Counted from the first letter of the stretch, positions 47,783 through 60,037 are shown. The stretch: 64,000 nt of DNA from Polydactylus sextarius (GCA_016801845.1 CM028931.1:16482305-16546304); one strand, 5' to 3'. Numbers and translations: made by a program. The notes: generated from the sequence alone by a model not told the origin.

Positions 47783-50700
47783 TCACTTGACGGTGATGTT
47801 GATGATGCTGATGTCTTCGTACGGTTTGTCCGTCTTGGGGTTCACCTTCATGTTGGAGATCCTCTGGACCACCTCCATCCCTTTGGTGCAGCGTCCGAAC
47901 ACCGTGTGTTTGTTGTCGAGCCACGGCTGCGAAACAACAACAACAAACAAACAAACAAACAAACAACTTACAAACAAGTTACACTCGTGCTTTTTAAAAA
48001 GAAGCTAAAAACAAATATGACACATTATCAAACTGTGCTGACGTTTCCACCTACATCTGATCTAATTATTGATATCAAATACTAATTAATTTTTAAATAT
48101 TTTAACCCTTTAAATGCCTGTTTTTGACAATGAGAAACGATGGGTCGTTTTTGTTTTACTACGACTGAGTTTTACACCAGAGACACGTTGGTGAAAAGTC
48201 AAATTTCTGGGAAATAAAAGTCGTAAATTTCCCGACCTAAACTCATCAATCTACAAGAATAAAACTCGAAAAACTACATATAATAAAGTAATAAATTTAA
48301 AAAAACAAAAGTTGTAAAATCATAAAAAAAAGATGAAGATTTACAAAAATTAAAGTTGTAAAATTACCAGAAAAGTAGTAAATTTCCAAGAGTTTTACGA
48401 GAACAAAAATCATCAATTTACAAGAGTAAAAATCGCAAATTTCCGACTTAATTTTAGAGCAAATTTAAACTCGTCAACTTCCGAGGATAAAAGTCGGAAA
48501 TTTGCGAGAATAAGTCGTAACCAGAACGAAAATAAAAATTGCAAATTTACTAGTTTATTCTCGTAAATTTAAGAATTTACTTTTCTTCAGCGTGGCTCAA
48601 ATAAAAGCACCTACTGTGTGATCAACACGCAAAGCATCATGGGTAGCGGCGGCCAACTAAACACGTGGCCTCGCGTCGCTTTATGAAGTCGCAGGATCAA
48701 GTCAAAGTTGCCACTTTTTCATTCCTGGAGGGTCTGGTTGATGCTAAGCTACGCTACGCTAAGCTAACGTCAGGTTAAAACTTACCGTGGGAACGACGGT
48801 GACGAAGAACTGCGAGCCGTTGGTCCCGGGGCCGCCGTTGGCCATGCTGAGCGTGTACGGTCGGTCGTGTCTCAACGTGGCGTGGAACTCGTCCTCGAAC
48901 TCGCCGCCCCAGATGCTCTCTCCTCCCATACCGGTCCCCGTCGGGTCCCCGGTCTGGATCATGAAGCCCTGAGAACATGAGAGAACACGAGACTCAAACT
49001 TCAGACGTGATCTGTGGTTTCAGACAGACGGGACTTACAACGTTAGCTGACTAGCTCATATAAGAGTGTTAGCCTTTTCTATTAGCCGTAGCTGCTAGCC
49101 AGAACCTGAATGATGTTAGCTTGGCTAGGCTAGCTGACACAATGCTCAGAAGAGCTCTCACTGCTCTTGAAAAACAAGTTTTGCAAGACAGTTAGCGTCA
49201 TGTGTGCTACACGAGTTAGCATCACAAAAGTTAGCATGGTGAGTTAACATTGTGGATTAGTATCGTTAGTTAGCATCGCAAATCAATATGCTGAGAGAGC
49301 TTTGCGAGATTTAGCATTGTGAGAGTTAGCATCACCTGTTAGCATTGCAAGTTAACACTATTAGTAGTTAGTATTGTGAATTGGTGTAGCAAGAGTTAGC
49401 ATCGTATGTTAGCATTGTGAGTTAACGTCACGAGTTAGTATTGCGTGTTGGTATGGGGTTAGCATCACAAGTTAGCATCACAAGAGATCGCATTATAAGA
49501 GTTAGCATCAAATGTTAGCACCAAGAGTCAGTATTGTGTGATGTGTTGGGTTAGCATCATGAGTTAGCATTGCGAAATTGAGAATTGTGAGTTAGCATTG
49601 TGAGAGTTAGCATCACCTGTTAGCATTGCAAGTTAACATTGTTAGTAGTTAGTATTGTGAATTGGCGTAGCGAGAGTTAGCATTGCATGTTAGCATCATG
49701 AGTTAGCATTGTGAGTTAACGTCACAAGTTAGCATCAAGAGTTAGTATTGTGTATTGGTATGGGGTTAGCATCATGAGTTAGCATCACAAGTTAGCATCA
49801 AGACTTAGTATTGTGTATTGGTATGGGGTTAGCATCATGAGTTAGCATCACAAGTTAGCATCAAGACTTAGTATTGCGTGTTGGTATGGGGTTAGCATCA
49901 TGAGTTAGCATCATGAGTTAGCATCTACAACTGGAGGTGATGATGTCACATTTAGCATTGAGACTTTTTTAAATCCGACGCTGGTTTTCAGTATTGATTA
50001 GCATCTATGAATCAATGCTTTGTCCTGAACCGACCTTGATGACTCTGTGGAAGATGTGTCCGTTGTAGTATCCGTTCCTGCTGTGGACGCAGAAGTTCTC
50101 CACCGTCTTCGGACACCTGGAAAAAAAACAACGTCACTAAACGAACCGAACGTTAATTAAACTGACGACGCGACGCGACACCTACTCGACAGGAAACAGT
50201 TTGATGTGGATGTCTCCCATGGTCGTGTGGATGATGGCGCTGTCAGAAACCCTCTTGGGTCCTTCCGCCTGCGTCGCCGCCATCACTTCCTCCTTGGACG
50301 GCTTCTCGTTGAAGATGTCTCTGTCCGAGTCGGCGCTCTTCGTGTCCTCCGGTTCTCTCTTCGTGAACTTTTAAAAACAAGACAAAACAGACGCGTCAGC
50401 ATCGCGACATCGACTTCCTGGTTTCGACGCCGCCGCCGCCGTCTCACCATGTAGAACCGGTTCTTCTTGAACGCCGTGCAGAACACGGTGGGATCGGGCT
50501 CCACGTTCTCCAGAGCCGGGTTATCAGACGCCTTCATCTCCACCGTCGGCGCCACCTGCATCGCCTTGGCAACGCCCTGAAACAAACTGAGCTGGACGAC
50601 GCGGATGTTCTCCAGCTTCCCCAGGATCCGAACACATCTGGAGGAACCAGGAAAAATCATTAAAAAACCATTAAAATAACAGAAATTTATATTGAAATAT

Positions 50701-53700
50701 ATTAATACGTTTTAGAAAACATTTTTAATTGAAAAAAAAAATCAGAATTATTATTGTATTTTATTTTTAATTTAAAAATTACTAATAAAATAATGATGAT
50801 AATAATAAAAATAAAATATGTTTCAGCTTTTAGAATAAATTAATTCATTTATAATAACATTACTAATAAAAACATGTATTAATATTTTTATTATAACTTG
50901 TTTTATTATTATTAGAATTAATTCTTTATTTTCTATTTTATTTTAATAACTTTGTAATTTGTCAAACTGTTATTTTAATTGTTATTTTATAAATACTTTT
51001 TATTATAAAAATATTATTATTTATATTATTAAATTTTATATGAAATTATATTATTTAATTATTTTATTTATTTAATAATTAGTGATAATTTGGTTTTTTA
51101 AAATTAATAAATAATAAAAAATATATATATTTTTTTAATTAAATTTTCAAAAACAAATGAAAAAAAATTATTTTTAAAAATATTATTTGAATTTTTTTTT
51201 GTTTTTTTTTTTTTACAGGATTTTTTTAAAATATTTGTTCTTATTTTACTTAATAAAATTTGTTTAATTCAGAATATTTGTCGTCTTTATGTTACTAAAC
51301 ATTTTCGTATTTTCAAAAGTAAACAAAAAAACATAAATAAAAACAGTTGAACGTCCGTAAAACTAAAATAAAATAATAATAATAAAATAATAAAAACTAA
51401 AGTATTAACTCTGAACCTGTTGGTCTCCACGTTGATGACCTTGATTCCGAGCATCGTCCCGTACAACACGAAGTGTCCGGTCTCGTCGAAGATGATGTTT
51501 GTGAGTCTGATGCCGTCGACCTTCTCCAGCTCTCTCTCCACCGCCATCCGCCTCCCGAACTCCATGTCCGGCAGCTGCTGCCTCATCTGCTGCAGCTCCG
51601 TGAACATCTGGCGGAAACAGAGACACGTCAGCGCCGTTTAGACGTCGAGGCGGAAACGTTTTAGCGGCGAGCGGCGATGACTCACCGTCAGCGACTCGTC
51701 GAACACTCGCATCAGCTTCCCCGTCAGGAAACGGAAGATCCGCACCTTCCTGTCCGACGCGATCGTCGCCATTTTTTTCCCGTCGGGTGAAAACGCCAAA
51801 CTGGTCGGGTACGTTTTGTGTTTGGCGAACTCGTACAAGTCCGTGTCCGTTTTATATTCCCAGTCCACGTGTTTGGGGAACTTGAACTCGCTGGGGAGTC
51901 CGGTCCAGTACTCCAGCATCCCCGCTTTGTCGGCCGAGACGATGACTCTGAACTTGGGGTTGAGGCGAATCTGAGACAGCGGCGACGAGTGCATCTTGTC
52001 GAAGACGTGAAGCGGCTCGTTGCTTCCTCGTCCGTCGTAGACGAAGATCTTCCCGGTGGATTTCTCCGAGCAGGCCACGGTGGAGATGGCGTCTCCGGGG
52101 TTGTAGATCCACTCGGACTGACCCGGATGATACCTGTGTCCAAGACAAACGAAAGAAACTAGACGATTTAATGTTGACGTGTCGGCTGTGGCGCCCCCTA
52201 TAGACCCAATTATATGAAACTTGGCCTGATTGTACATAAGTATATTATTATCAAGGTTGATAAGTTTCATAAAGTTTGGGTTAATACTTCACAAGTTACA
52301 GGTATTAAAGTCGTGTTAACTATTTACTGTTAGCATTGTGAGAGTTAGCATCACCTGTTAGCATTGTAAGTTAACATTGTTAATTAATATTGTGAATTAG
52401 CATAGCGAGAATTAGCATCATATGTTAGTATTGTGAGTTAGCATCACAAGAGTTAGCATTGTGAGAGTTAGCATCACCTGTTAGCATTGCGAATTAACAT
52501 TGTTACTTAGTATTGCGAATTAGCGTAGCATGAGTTAGCATCACATGTTAGTACTGTGAGAGTTAGGATCGTGAGTTAGCATTGTTAATTAGTATTGTGA
52601 GTTAGCGTAGCAGGATTTGCCATCATATGTTAGTATTGTGAGAGTTAGCATCACCTGTTAGCATTGCAAGTTAACACTGTTAATTAGTATTGTGAATTAG
52701 CATCGCATGTTAGTATTGTGAGAGGTAGGATCGTGAGTTAGCATTGTTAATTAGTATTGTGAATTAGCATAGTGAGTTAGCATTGCATGTTAGCATTGTA
52801 AGTTAGCATCACGTGTTAGTATCAATACTTAGTATTGTGTGTTGGTACTACGTTAGCATTGTGAGTTAGCACTGCAAGACTTAGCATTGTGAGTTAGCAT
52901 CACAAGAGTTAGCATTGTGTGTTGGTTAGGGGTTAGCATCATGAGTGTTAACTATTTACTGTAGCGCCCCCTACAGACCAAGAGTCACAAAAGTTGGGGT
53001 GTTTGTACAGAAGTTTCATTAACGTTTGGGTAAATACAGTCACACTGTGCCATTAGCTTTCATGCTAACTCACCCCAACTTCAACATGTTGATCATGTCG
53101 AAGTTGACGACGTCGAACACTTTCATGGCCTGATCGTCTCCGACGGAACAGAGGAGAGCTCCTTCAGCGCTGACGGCGATGCTTTCGATCACACCTGCAC
53201 CAGACGAAATACAATTAAACCTTCTTCGCTCCGGTCGCGTCAGAAAGATCGATGCGACTCATTAAAGTTGGGTGTTTACTGAGGTGACTCCGAAAGTGTT
53301 TGACGAACTCGATCCCTTCATCTTCTTTCTTCTTCCAGAACTTGACGTGTCCGTCCTGACTCGCTGTGATGATGAAATCTGTCCTGGAGGAAAAGTTAAA
53401 AGAAAGTGATGGTCCCGAGTAACTTGAAACCAGGGTCTTTGTCACCATGACAACGAGACTAACGTCCCCTCTAGAGATAGTCTACGTTGGTTGAAGTAAC
53501 ATCGAGTTTGACCGTCTTTTGTTTTCACAACCAAATAGTTAACAATGAAAGTAAATGGGGCAGCCAGCCAAACGTCAACTCATGATAAAAGGTGTTCTAG
53601 ATCAGCAGATTCATATGTTTCCTCACTCGGGGCTAGCTAGTTAGCATGCTAACTTCAAGAAGAAGCTAATAGCAGCAAAACAAGAGTTAAAGGTGACATT

Positions 53701-54870
53701 TGAACATATATTCTACTGTTAGAGTCTTTGAGTTAATGTCAGTTGACAAAAAATTAAACAAATCAGTGCCACGTTAATTTCTAACATCAAACTAAACAGT
53801 GTTTTTGTCACTAAAGAGGATGAACATCTCTTTCTAAGCTCCATGTAACAACAACAGGAGTCTTATCAACATAGCACTACGTCTGTTTAACTCAGTAGTG
53901 GTGAAGAAACGGTGGAAAACAAGTGTTTAATCAGGTCACACACCTCTGTTGGTTTCTGATGCGTTCGTCAACGTCCAACAGAGTTCCACATCAGCAGATT
54001 CATCATTTTTCTTGCTCTTTTCAGACACATCGGTCTGTTGTTCAGGAAAATGATGAATCTGCTGATGTGAAACATCTTCATCACCAGTTGTTATAAAAAC
54101 AAGACGTCAGGTAAGTCTTATAAAACAGTTTTTTAATAAACTCTGGGTTCACTTACTAAGTTATCAGTACTTCAGTTTATGTGTAGGGACCCTATTCATG
54201 CTACTGCTGAAGTGAAGAGATATTTTGAGCTTTATTAGTGGTTAAAAAATGACAATTTAGATACGTTTGGCTGGCTGCCCCATTTACTTTCATTAAAACC
54301 TAGTGTATATTTTTCTGTGATATAAGAGATTGACAGCTAACATAGCTAATATGCTCATTTTTAAAGAGTTTACAGCAGAAACATACAAGGAAACAATTGA
54401 ATATGTTGATATTGAACTAATTAATAGTGGCTAGTCCCTCATAATCAAAGGAAACTAATGTTTTTAGCTCAAAGCTAACTGCTAAACTAACTGTAAAGTC
54501 ACTTACTTGGAGCAAACTAAATGAGTAATAACGTCTCTGTGCATGTAGCTCCTCTCGTACATCGCGGCTGAAGGCAGGTTGTCCAGGTAAACACGCTCAT
54601 ATTCCAACACTGAGTAAACAACAACAAATAAACAAACATGTGAGAAGTTAGCAAGAATCCTGCTAGCATTAGCATTAGCTAGCTAACCGCTTCCTGCAAT
54701 GAACCTTTCAGCGACTTAATAAAAAAAACCAAACCTTTCCGTTTCTTGGGCTTTGTGGCTTCGCTCGGCATCGGTCCGACCCATTCTTCGTCTTCTTCGT
54801 TACCGTCTCCGTCTTGAGTTTCATCTTCAGCTTTGCGCTTCAGATCCACATTGTTTTCAGACGCCGCCAT
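47783..54870 (-). CDS. ppwd1: Peptidylprolyl isomerase domain and WD repeat protein 1
   Basis: Nuclear cyclophilin associated with late-stage spliceosomes. Eleven coding exons on the minus strand: 54,870-54,735; 54,609-54,507; 53,383-53,280; 53,194-53,074; 52,133-51,686; 51,607-51,417; 50,637-50,448; 50,367-50,186; 50,116-50,035; 48,968-48,786; 47,926-47,783. They give 627 residues (human 646). The N-terminus is acidic and lysine-rich and then reads EEWVGPMPSEAT. WD repeats span about residues 46-430, including ASQDGHVKFWKK and FSPDGKKMATI. The cyclophilin domain occupies about 471-627: FHRVIK with Arg516, GFMIQTGDPTGTG with Gln524 and PWLDNKHTVFG with Trp582. The active-site Arg, Gln and Trp are all kept, so isomerase activity is expected. 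The shorter start at 54,870 is the first ATG; it lies in a CGATGGCGGCG context. Introns 4 and 9 hold GTTAGC arrays and intron 2 holds a family A/B composite. Confidence 0.97.
48190..48575. repeat. Palindromic AAATTT array in PPWD1 intron 10
   Basis: Units such as AAAAGTCGTAAATTTCCCGA and TCGTAAATTTAAG match the array at 46,300-47,110, about 1.1 kb away and across the gene's last exon. Confidence 0.75.
49030..49960. repeat. GTTAGCATCACAAG array in PPWD1 intron 9
   Basis: Units of about 14-16 bases (AGTTAGCATTGTGAG, GTTAGCATCACCTG) in higher-order blocks with TTAGTATTGTGAATTGG and GGTATGGGGTTAGCATCATG. This unit is distinct from that of TRIM23. Confidence 0.85.
50660..51400. other. AT-rich interior of PPWD1 intron 6
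   Basis: Almost entirely A and T with TTATTATTA and TTTTAATT runs. No additional exon is visible. Confidence 0.7.
52320..52945. repeat. GTTAGCATCACCTG array in PPWD1 intron 4
   Basis: The same unit as intron 9: TGTGAGAGTTAGCATCACCT and TTAGTATTGTGAATTAGC. The array is flanked by a short duplicate, TGGCGCCCCCTATAGACC at about 52,189 and TAGCGCCCCCTACAGACC at about 52,962. Confidence 0.85.
53480..54297. mobile_element. Composite of fold-back families A and B in PPWD1 intron 2
   Basis: The left arm of family A starts at TTGAAGTAACATCGAG (about 53,493) and carries AACAATGAAAGTAAATGGGG. A family B piece (CTAGTTAGCATGCTAACTTC, AGTCTTTGAGTTAATGTCAG) follows at about 53,626-53,850. The internal hairpin and the right arm ending CCCCATTTACTTTCATT come next. 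Family B therefore sits between the two A arms. No ORF. Confidence 0.75.
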
Positions 54871-55546
54871 CGCTGCCGCTCTTCTCTGCTCTTGTCCTTT
54901 CACAATAACGGCACTTCCGGTCGACTTCCGGCGACTCGACGCTGAATTCTCTCACGTTTACTCAAAAAAATAACCTGGCGGAAATTTACTAAAATAAATT
55001 AAATACTTTTTAGTTTAATTATTAATATATATATATATATTTAAAAATCATATTCGTTATAATAGTTAACTATTCTTTAGTTTAACCGGAACTAGTTTCT
55101 CTTCGTTTCCGACCGTTGGTTTTCGTGGAACACTGGGTCAAACCAAAACTCAACCGAAGCGGGGGGAGTCCGACATTTTGTTTTTAATTTATTTGCCGGT
55201 AAAACATTTTCAAATCGATATTTATGAGCATAAATACTTCATAATATATATTTATTATAAAAAGACAATTTAATTAGTTGTTTTTATGTAAATAAATATC
55301 AAAAATAAATAAAGTCGTATTGTCGGACTCCCCTCGTGTCACCGGAAGTAAACAATGGTCTCACATGTAGCGGAGCCAATATGGCTGTGGACAGTGAAGT
55401 ATAATAAAAAACATACATGTAGCTCGTAAATTAAGAAGAAATAACGCGAGTTAACTACGAGTTGTTGGTTTTGTTAGTTTAAAAACATTAACGTGAAAGA
55501 ATTTAGTTTGTTAATTCAGTGAAGGAAACGTCCGGTTGTCGTCAGG
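54871..55546. promoter_or_regulatory. Divergent promoter region shared by PPWD1 and CWC27
   Basis: Only 676 bases separate the two start codons. ETS-type sites lie near PPWD1 (CACTTCCGG at 54,912-54,920 and ACTTCCGG at 54,924-54,931) and toward CWC27 (ACCGGAAGT at 55,341-55,349). CCAATATGGCTGTGG near 55,375 is YY1-like. No TATA box stands out. A perfect 13-base inverted repeat, GGGGAGTCCGACA, lies at 55,163-55,175 and 55,321-55,333, bracketing an AT-rich centre. Confidence 0.65.
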
Positions 55547-58500
55547 ATGAGTAATATTTACATCCAGGAGCCTCCAACTAATGGAAAGGTGAGCGCGACT
55601 CAACCACATTAAAGGCAACAAATGACTATAAACGTTGAATTAAACACGTGGTTGTAATTTTAACTGTTGAATTTTTGTCTCCAGGTTTTGTTAAAAACCT
55701 CAGCGGGAGACATAGACATCGAGCTGTGGTCTAAAGAGGCTCCTAAAGCCTGTAGGAACTTTGTGCAGCTGTGTATGGAAGGTAACTATACATCTATTGA
55801 TGAGGATGATCGATTATTGATCAATAATGTTGATTAATATCATTATACAATCATTTATTTCCCCAAATAGTTTCTCTGTCAGGATCAATAAAGTATATTT
55901 ATCTATTTGTTTATTTTAGCCAACTTCCGAAAAACCGCTGCAACTTTTTCGCAACTTTCGACCGACCGACGCAACTATTTACAACCAACAATCACCGCAA
56001 CTTTCCGCAATTTCTGACCAACCACTGCAACTTTTTTTCCCGCAATCTCCGACAAACCGCTTCAACTTTCGACCGATCACCACAACCTTCCTACCGATCT
56101 CTGCACATTTTTTTTTCGCAAATTTCCGATCAACTTTTCTGCAATTTTTGATCAATTGTTGCAACTTTCCCGCAATTTGCGATCAATCACAGCAACTTTT
56201 CCTTTGCAACTTTCAACCAATCGCTGCAACTGTATTTCCACAACTTTTGTGTTTTTATTTACCGCAACTTCCGAACAGTCGCCGCAACTTTTCCTGCAAT
56301 TTTTTCAACCAACCACTGCAACATCTTTCCACAATTTCATACAAGATGCTGCAACTTTTACACCAATCACTGCAACTTTGTTTCTCTCGCAATTTCCTAT
56401 CAATTCGTCACAACTTTCCCACGATTTTCGACCAAACACAGCAACTTTTTTCCCCAGAATTTTAAATTTCCTTTCACTTTCACTTTTTGACCAACCACTG
56501 CAACTTTTATCGCAATCTCCGACCGATCGCTGCACTTTTTTTTTCTTGCAAACTTCCAATCAACTATTTGTAACTTTCCAACAATTTTTGACCAACCACT
56601 GCAACTTTTTCCCTGTAATTTTTTCTGTAATTTTTGACCAACTACTACGACTTTTTTCCGCAATCTCACCGCAACTTTTTTTTTTTTTTTTGCAATTTCC
56701 GATCAATTTGTCTCATCTGTTTGTATCTGTTGACTGTGACTTTTAAACACGTTAACAACCAGTTGTTTGTTGACTAGTTGCTGTCGCCTTGTCGTCTAGG
56801 TTACTACGATGGAACCATTTTCCACCGGGTGGTTCGGGACTTCGTAGTCCAGGGTGGAGACCCGACGGGGACGGGGACGGGAGGAGAGTCGGTCTACGGT
56901 CGACCCTTCAAGGTCGGAACTTGTTTTTTTTTTTTAATATATAAAAACATGTTTAAACTTCGCGTCTCTCAAAGAAGCAACAATTGAATTTGTCTCTTTA
57001 TTTTGGAAACTTTCAGGATGAATTTCACTCCAGGTTGCGTTTCAACCGTCGAGGTCTGGTCGCCATGGCGAACGCCGGCCCGCACGACAACGGCAGTCAG
57101 TTCTTCTTCACGTTGGGTCGAGCCGACGAACTCAACAACAAACACACCATCTTCGGAAAAGTAACCGAAATGAAACCGCGACGGACGCGAATGTTTCTTT
57201 CGTCCGATCGACTCACGATTTGTTTCCGTTTGACCTTCAGGTGACGGGAGACACCGTCTACAACATGCTGCGTTTAGCCGAAGTCGACTGCGACCACGAC
57301 GAACGGCCCACGAATCCTCATAAAATCAAAACGGCGGAGGTATTTCCTCTTTATTCCTTTTTCTCTTTTAGTGTCTTTGAGCGTTTTTTTTGGTTCAAAC
57401 TTTCCCGTCTCCTCCAGGTTCTTTATTCTCCGTTTGACGACATCGAACCTCGAGAACTGAAGAAAAACAAAAAGGAAAAAGACAAAGAAGACGCAAAGAA
57501 ATCGCAATCCAAAGCTACGAAGTGAGTTTCTAGAGTTTTAACTTCGATCGGAAACAAGGTTACGATCGTAACTTCCTGGCGCGATCGCAACTATTAACGC
57601 AAATTCAACCGTTACCTGCAAAGTCTGTGCAACCTCGTAATTTTGACCAATCATCACAAAATTTCCCTGCAGCTATTGCAACTTTCTTTTCCCAACTTGC
57701 TGCAACTTTCCCCTGTAATTTCCCCAAACAATCGCGCAACTTTCTTCCCACAACTTTAACCAATCACTACAACTTCCCCAGCAAATTTCATGACCAATCA
57801 ACGCAACTCACCGCAATTTTTGACCAACCATCGCAACGTCTCACAACTTTTTCCAAGAGATTTCCCAGCCAATCGCTGCAACTCCCCCACAACTTATGAC
57901 CAGTTGTCACAACTTTTACCAATTGCAACAACTTCCCCCAGCAAATTTCCTGACCAATCAATGCAACTCCCTGCAACTTTTGTCCAGTCAATGCAACCTT
58001 TCTGCACAATTTCCCAATTAATTGCTACAACTCCCTGCAACTTTTGGCTTTTGACTATCGCAACTTCTCCCCATATTTTCTGACCAATCGCATCAATTCC
58101 CCGCAACTTTCCCTGCAATTTGCTGCAACTTTTGACCAATCAGTTGCTTTGTTTCTTCCAGGAACTTCAGTTTGTTGTCTTTCGGTGAAGAAGCAGAGGA
58201 GGAAGAGGAGATGGTGAATCAAGTCAGTCAGGTACCGACCGATCGATCGATCTGTTTATTGATCATCAGTAAATCGTTAAACTTTAAGTTCATGGACATT
58301 TCAACGTGTTTTTGTTTATTCAGACGTTTAAAGGAAAAAGCAAAAGCAGCCACGACCTCCTGAAAGACGATCCCCGTCTCAGCTCCGTTCCTGCCGTCAA
58401 TAAGTACATCGATACTTTATTTGATCGCAATAATAATCAATAATTAATATATTAATATAAACATATAAACACGTATCTTCTGCTGCGACAGGAAGAAGAA

Positions 58501-58772
58501 GAAAGCGGCGTCTTCAGGTGGAGCCGAGGTGAGTCGGACGGCGTGAAAACAACTTTTTTGCACCGTTTTTTTTGTTCGTTTTTTTCGCGTTTTAACGTCT
58601 TTTTTTTCCCCAAGATGGACGACGACGTGGACGAGGACGAGTCCGAAGACGAGATGGACGCCGAGGAGAGAGAGAGGATGAGAGACCTGATCAGCAAGAA
58701 GCTGAAGAAAGACAAAGACGAGGAGAAGACGCCGCAGGGCGACGACGAGCGAGGGAAGAAGACCAGTCGCAG
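55547..58772 (+). CDS. cwc27: Spliceosome-associated protein CWC27 homolog, 3' end outside window
   Basis: Cyclophilin-like subunit of the activated spliceosome. Ten coding exons are visible: 55,547-55,588; 55,685-55,781; 56,800-56,912; 57,017-57,160; 57,241-57,339; 57,418-57,521; 58,162-58,231; 58,324-58,403; 58,492-58,528; 58,615-58,772. They encode 314 complete residues of an expected 470 or so. It begins MSNIYIQEPPTNGK, identical to the human start. The cyclophilin fold covers about residues 10-170: IFHRVV, VQGGDPTGTGTGGES, FNRRGLVAMANAG and RADELNNKHTIFGK. Glu122 stands where active cyclophilins have tryptophan, as in human CWC27, so little or no isomerase activity is expected. The tail is acidic and lysine-rich (FGEEAEEEEEM, SHDLLKDDP, KKLKKDKDEE). 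Exon 10 ends in phase 2 at a GTGGAA donor. I found no later exon before 64,000, so the gene continues past a long intron. Introns 2 and 6 carry the same tandem repeat. Confidence 0.96.
55915..56695. repeat. CAACTTTTCCGCAATTTTCGACCA array in CWC27 intron 2
   Basis: About 25 degenerate units of roughly 30 bases, made of CAACTTT, CGCAATTT and GACCAACCACTG phrases. Open frames across it (196 residues on plus) are translations of the repeat. Confidence 0.85.
57545..58140. repeat. CAACTTTCCCGCAATTTTGACCAATC array in CWC27 intron 6
   Basis: The same unit family as intron 2: GACCAATCACTACAACTT and CCAGCAAATTTCCTGACC. It begins about 20 bases after exon 6 and reaches to about 20 bases before exon 7, so it fills the intron. 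Confidence 0.85.
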
Positions 58773-59340
58773 GTGGAAACATTTTTTTTTACTTTTACGA
58801 ATTTATTTCGCCGCCGTCGATCGTGAGCAGACACTAAAATAAAATCAAACCGTCAGCTCCATTTTTAAGTTTCGGCAGCGTATCAATAAATATAGAATCT
58901 ATTCGCAGATTTACGGATTTACGCTGAATGCGGAACAGTTGCGTTGCGTCTCAATTTTCGTATAATCGCGATATAACAGTTTTTATAGACGTCTGAAAGC
59001 GTCGACTTCAGCTTCCGCTTCCGCTTCGTTATGACGTTTTCAAAGTTTATCGCAGGTAAATACGATCCGCTGTGAAAGTTAACCGGACGTTTTATTTTGT
59101 TTTTTGGCGCACGACTTCCCGCCCGTCGCGATCTTCTGTGCGGCGTCCGGGAAAAACAGAAGTTTTGCGGATCGGAGACGCAGCCGGTGGAAACGCATCA
59201 GATCCACGACTGTTCAGCATTCGGTGAAAATGTTAAATTTATAAAAATAAATGAACGAAGCTCGGTCGGTGGTTGTTGGTGTAGTTGTAATGTGTCGTAA
59301 CCACCAGCAGGCGGCGCCGTCCTACTGTCTGATAGAGTGA
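58773..59340. other. Start of CWC27 intron 10, unique sequence
   Basis: Non-repetitive with a GC-rich patch near 59,100-59,220. I looked for the next CWC27 exon, expected to begin near SRSEELRKEA in human, and did not find it. Confidence 0.5.
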
Positions 59341-60037
59341 AGTCGTGATGATTTTTTTTTTTTTTTAGTAAATCACATCCACATGTTTTAAAAAAACCAA
59401 AATAATAATTAAAATGTGGAAACAGACGAGTGATTGATGTGAATGTTCAGACACAGTGAAAACAATAATTAACGTCTCGACTTTTTCATCATTTGTTTTA
59501 ATTTAAAACGTGATTCGGTCGAGTTACGTCGAATAAAAAGAATAATTAAAATCATGTTGATATGACATAAATAATAAAATATAATATATATTTAAATGAT
59601 AAATAATAAAACAAGAAAATCTATTTAAATATTAAATAATAGTGATAATATAAATAAAAATAAAATAATAATGAAAATCAGGTTGAATATGAAATTATAA
59701 TAAAGATGAATAAAAACAAAATAAAGAAATCTATTTAAATAAGTAAATAAATAAAAAAATATTATAAATAAAAATATGAATAAAATATATATAAAAAACA
59801 GCCAAAAAATTTTTTAATTATTATTTTACTATTTATTTATGTTATTATAAGTAGTTTTTATTTTATATGATTTGATTTTAAAGTAATGTTACTATTATTT
59901 TATTATGACTTTATCTTCTATTATTTTATTTTATTTTTATTTATTTTTTTATATTTGTTGTTAAACTAAACTCCTCAACTCCTACTCCTCACTCTCTAAA
60001 AATTAAAATTTGCTATTTAAATAAATAGAAAATTCAA

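Noticed and set aside
56156..56746. Open frame of 196 residues on the plus strand inside CWC27
   Set aside because: It lies within intron 2 and consists of the CAACTTT repeat; the flanking exons splice cleanly around it.
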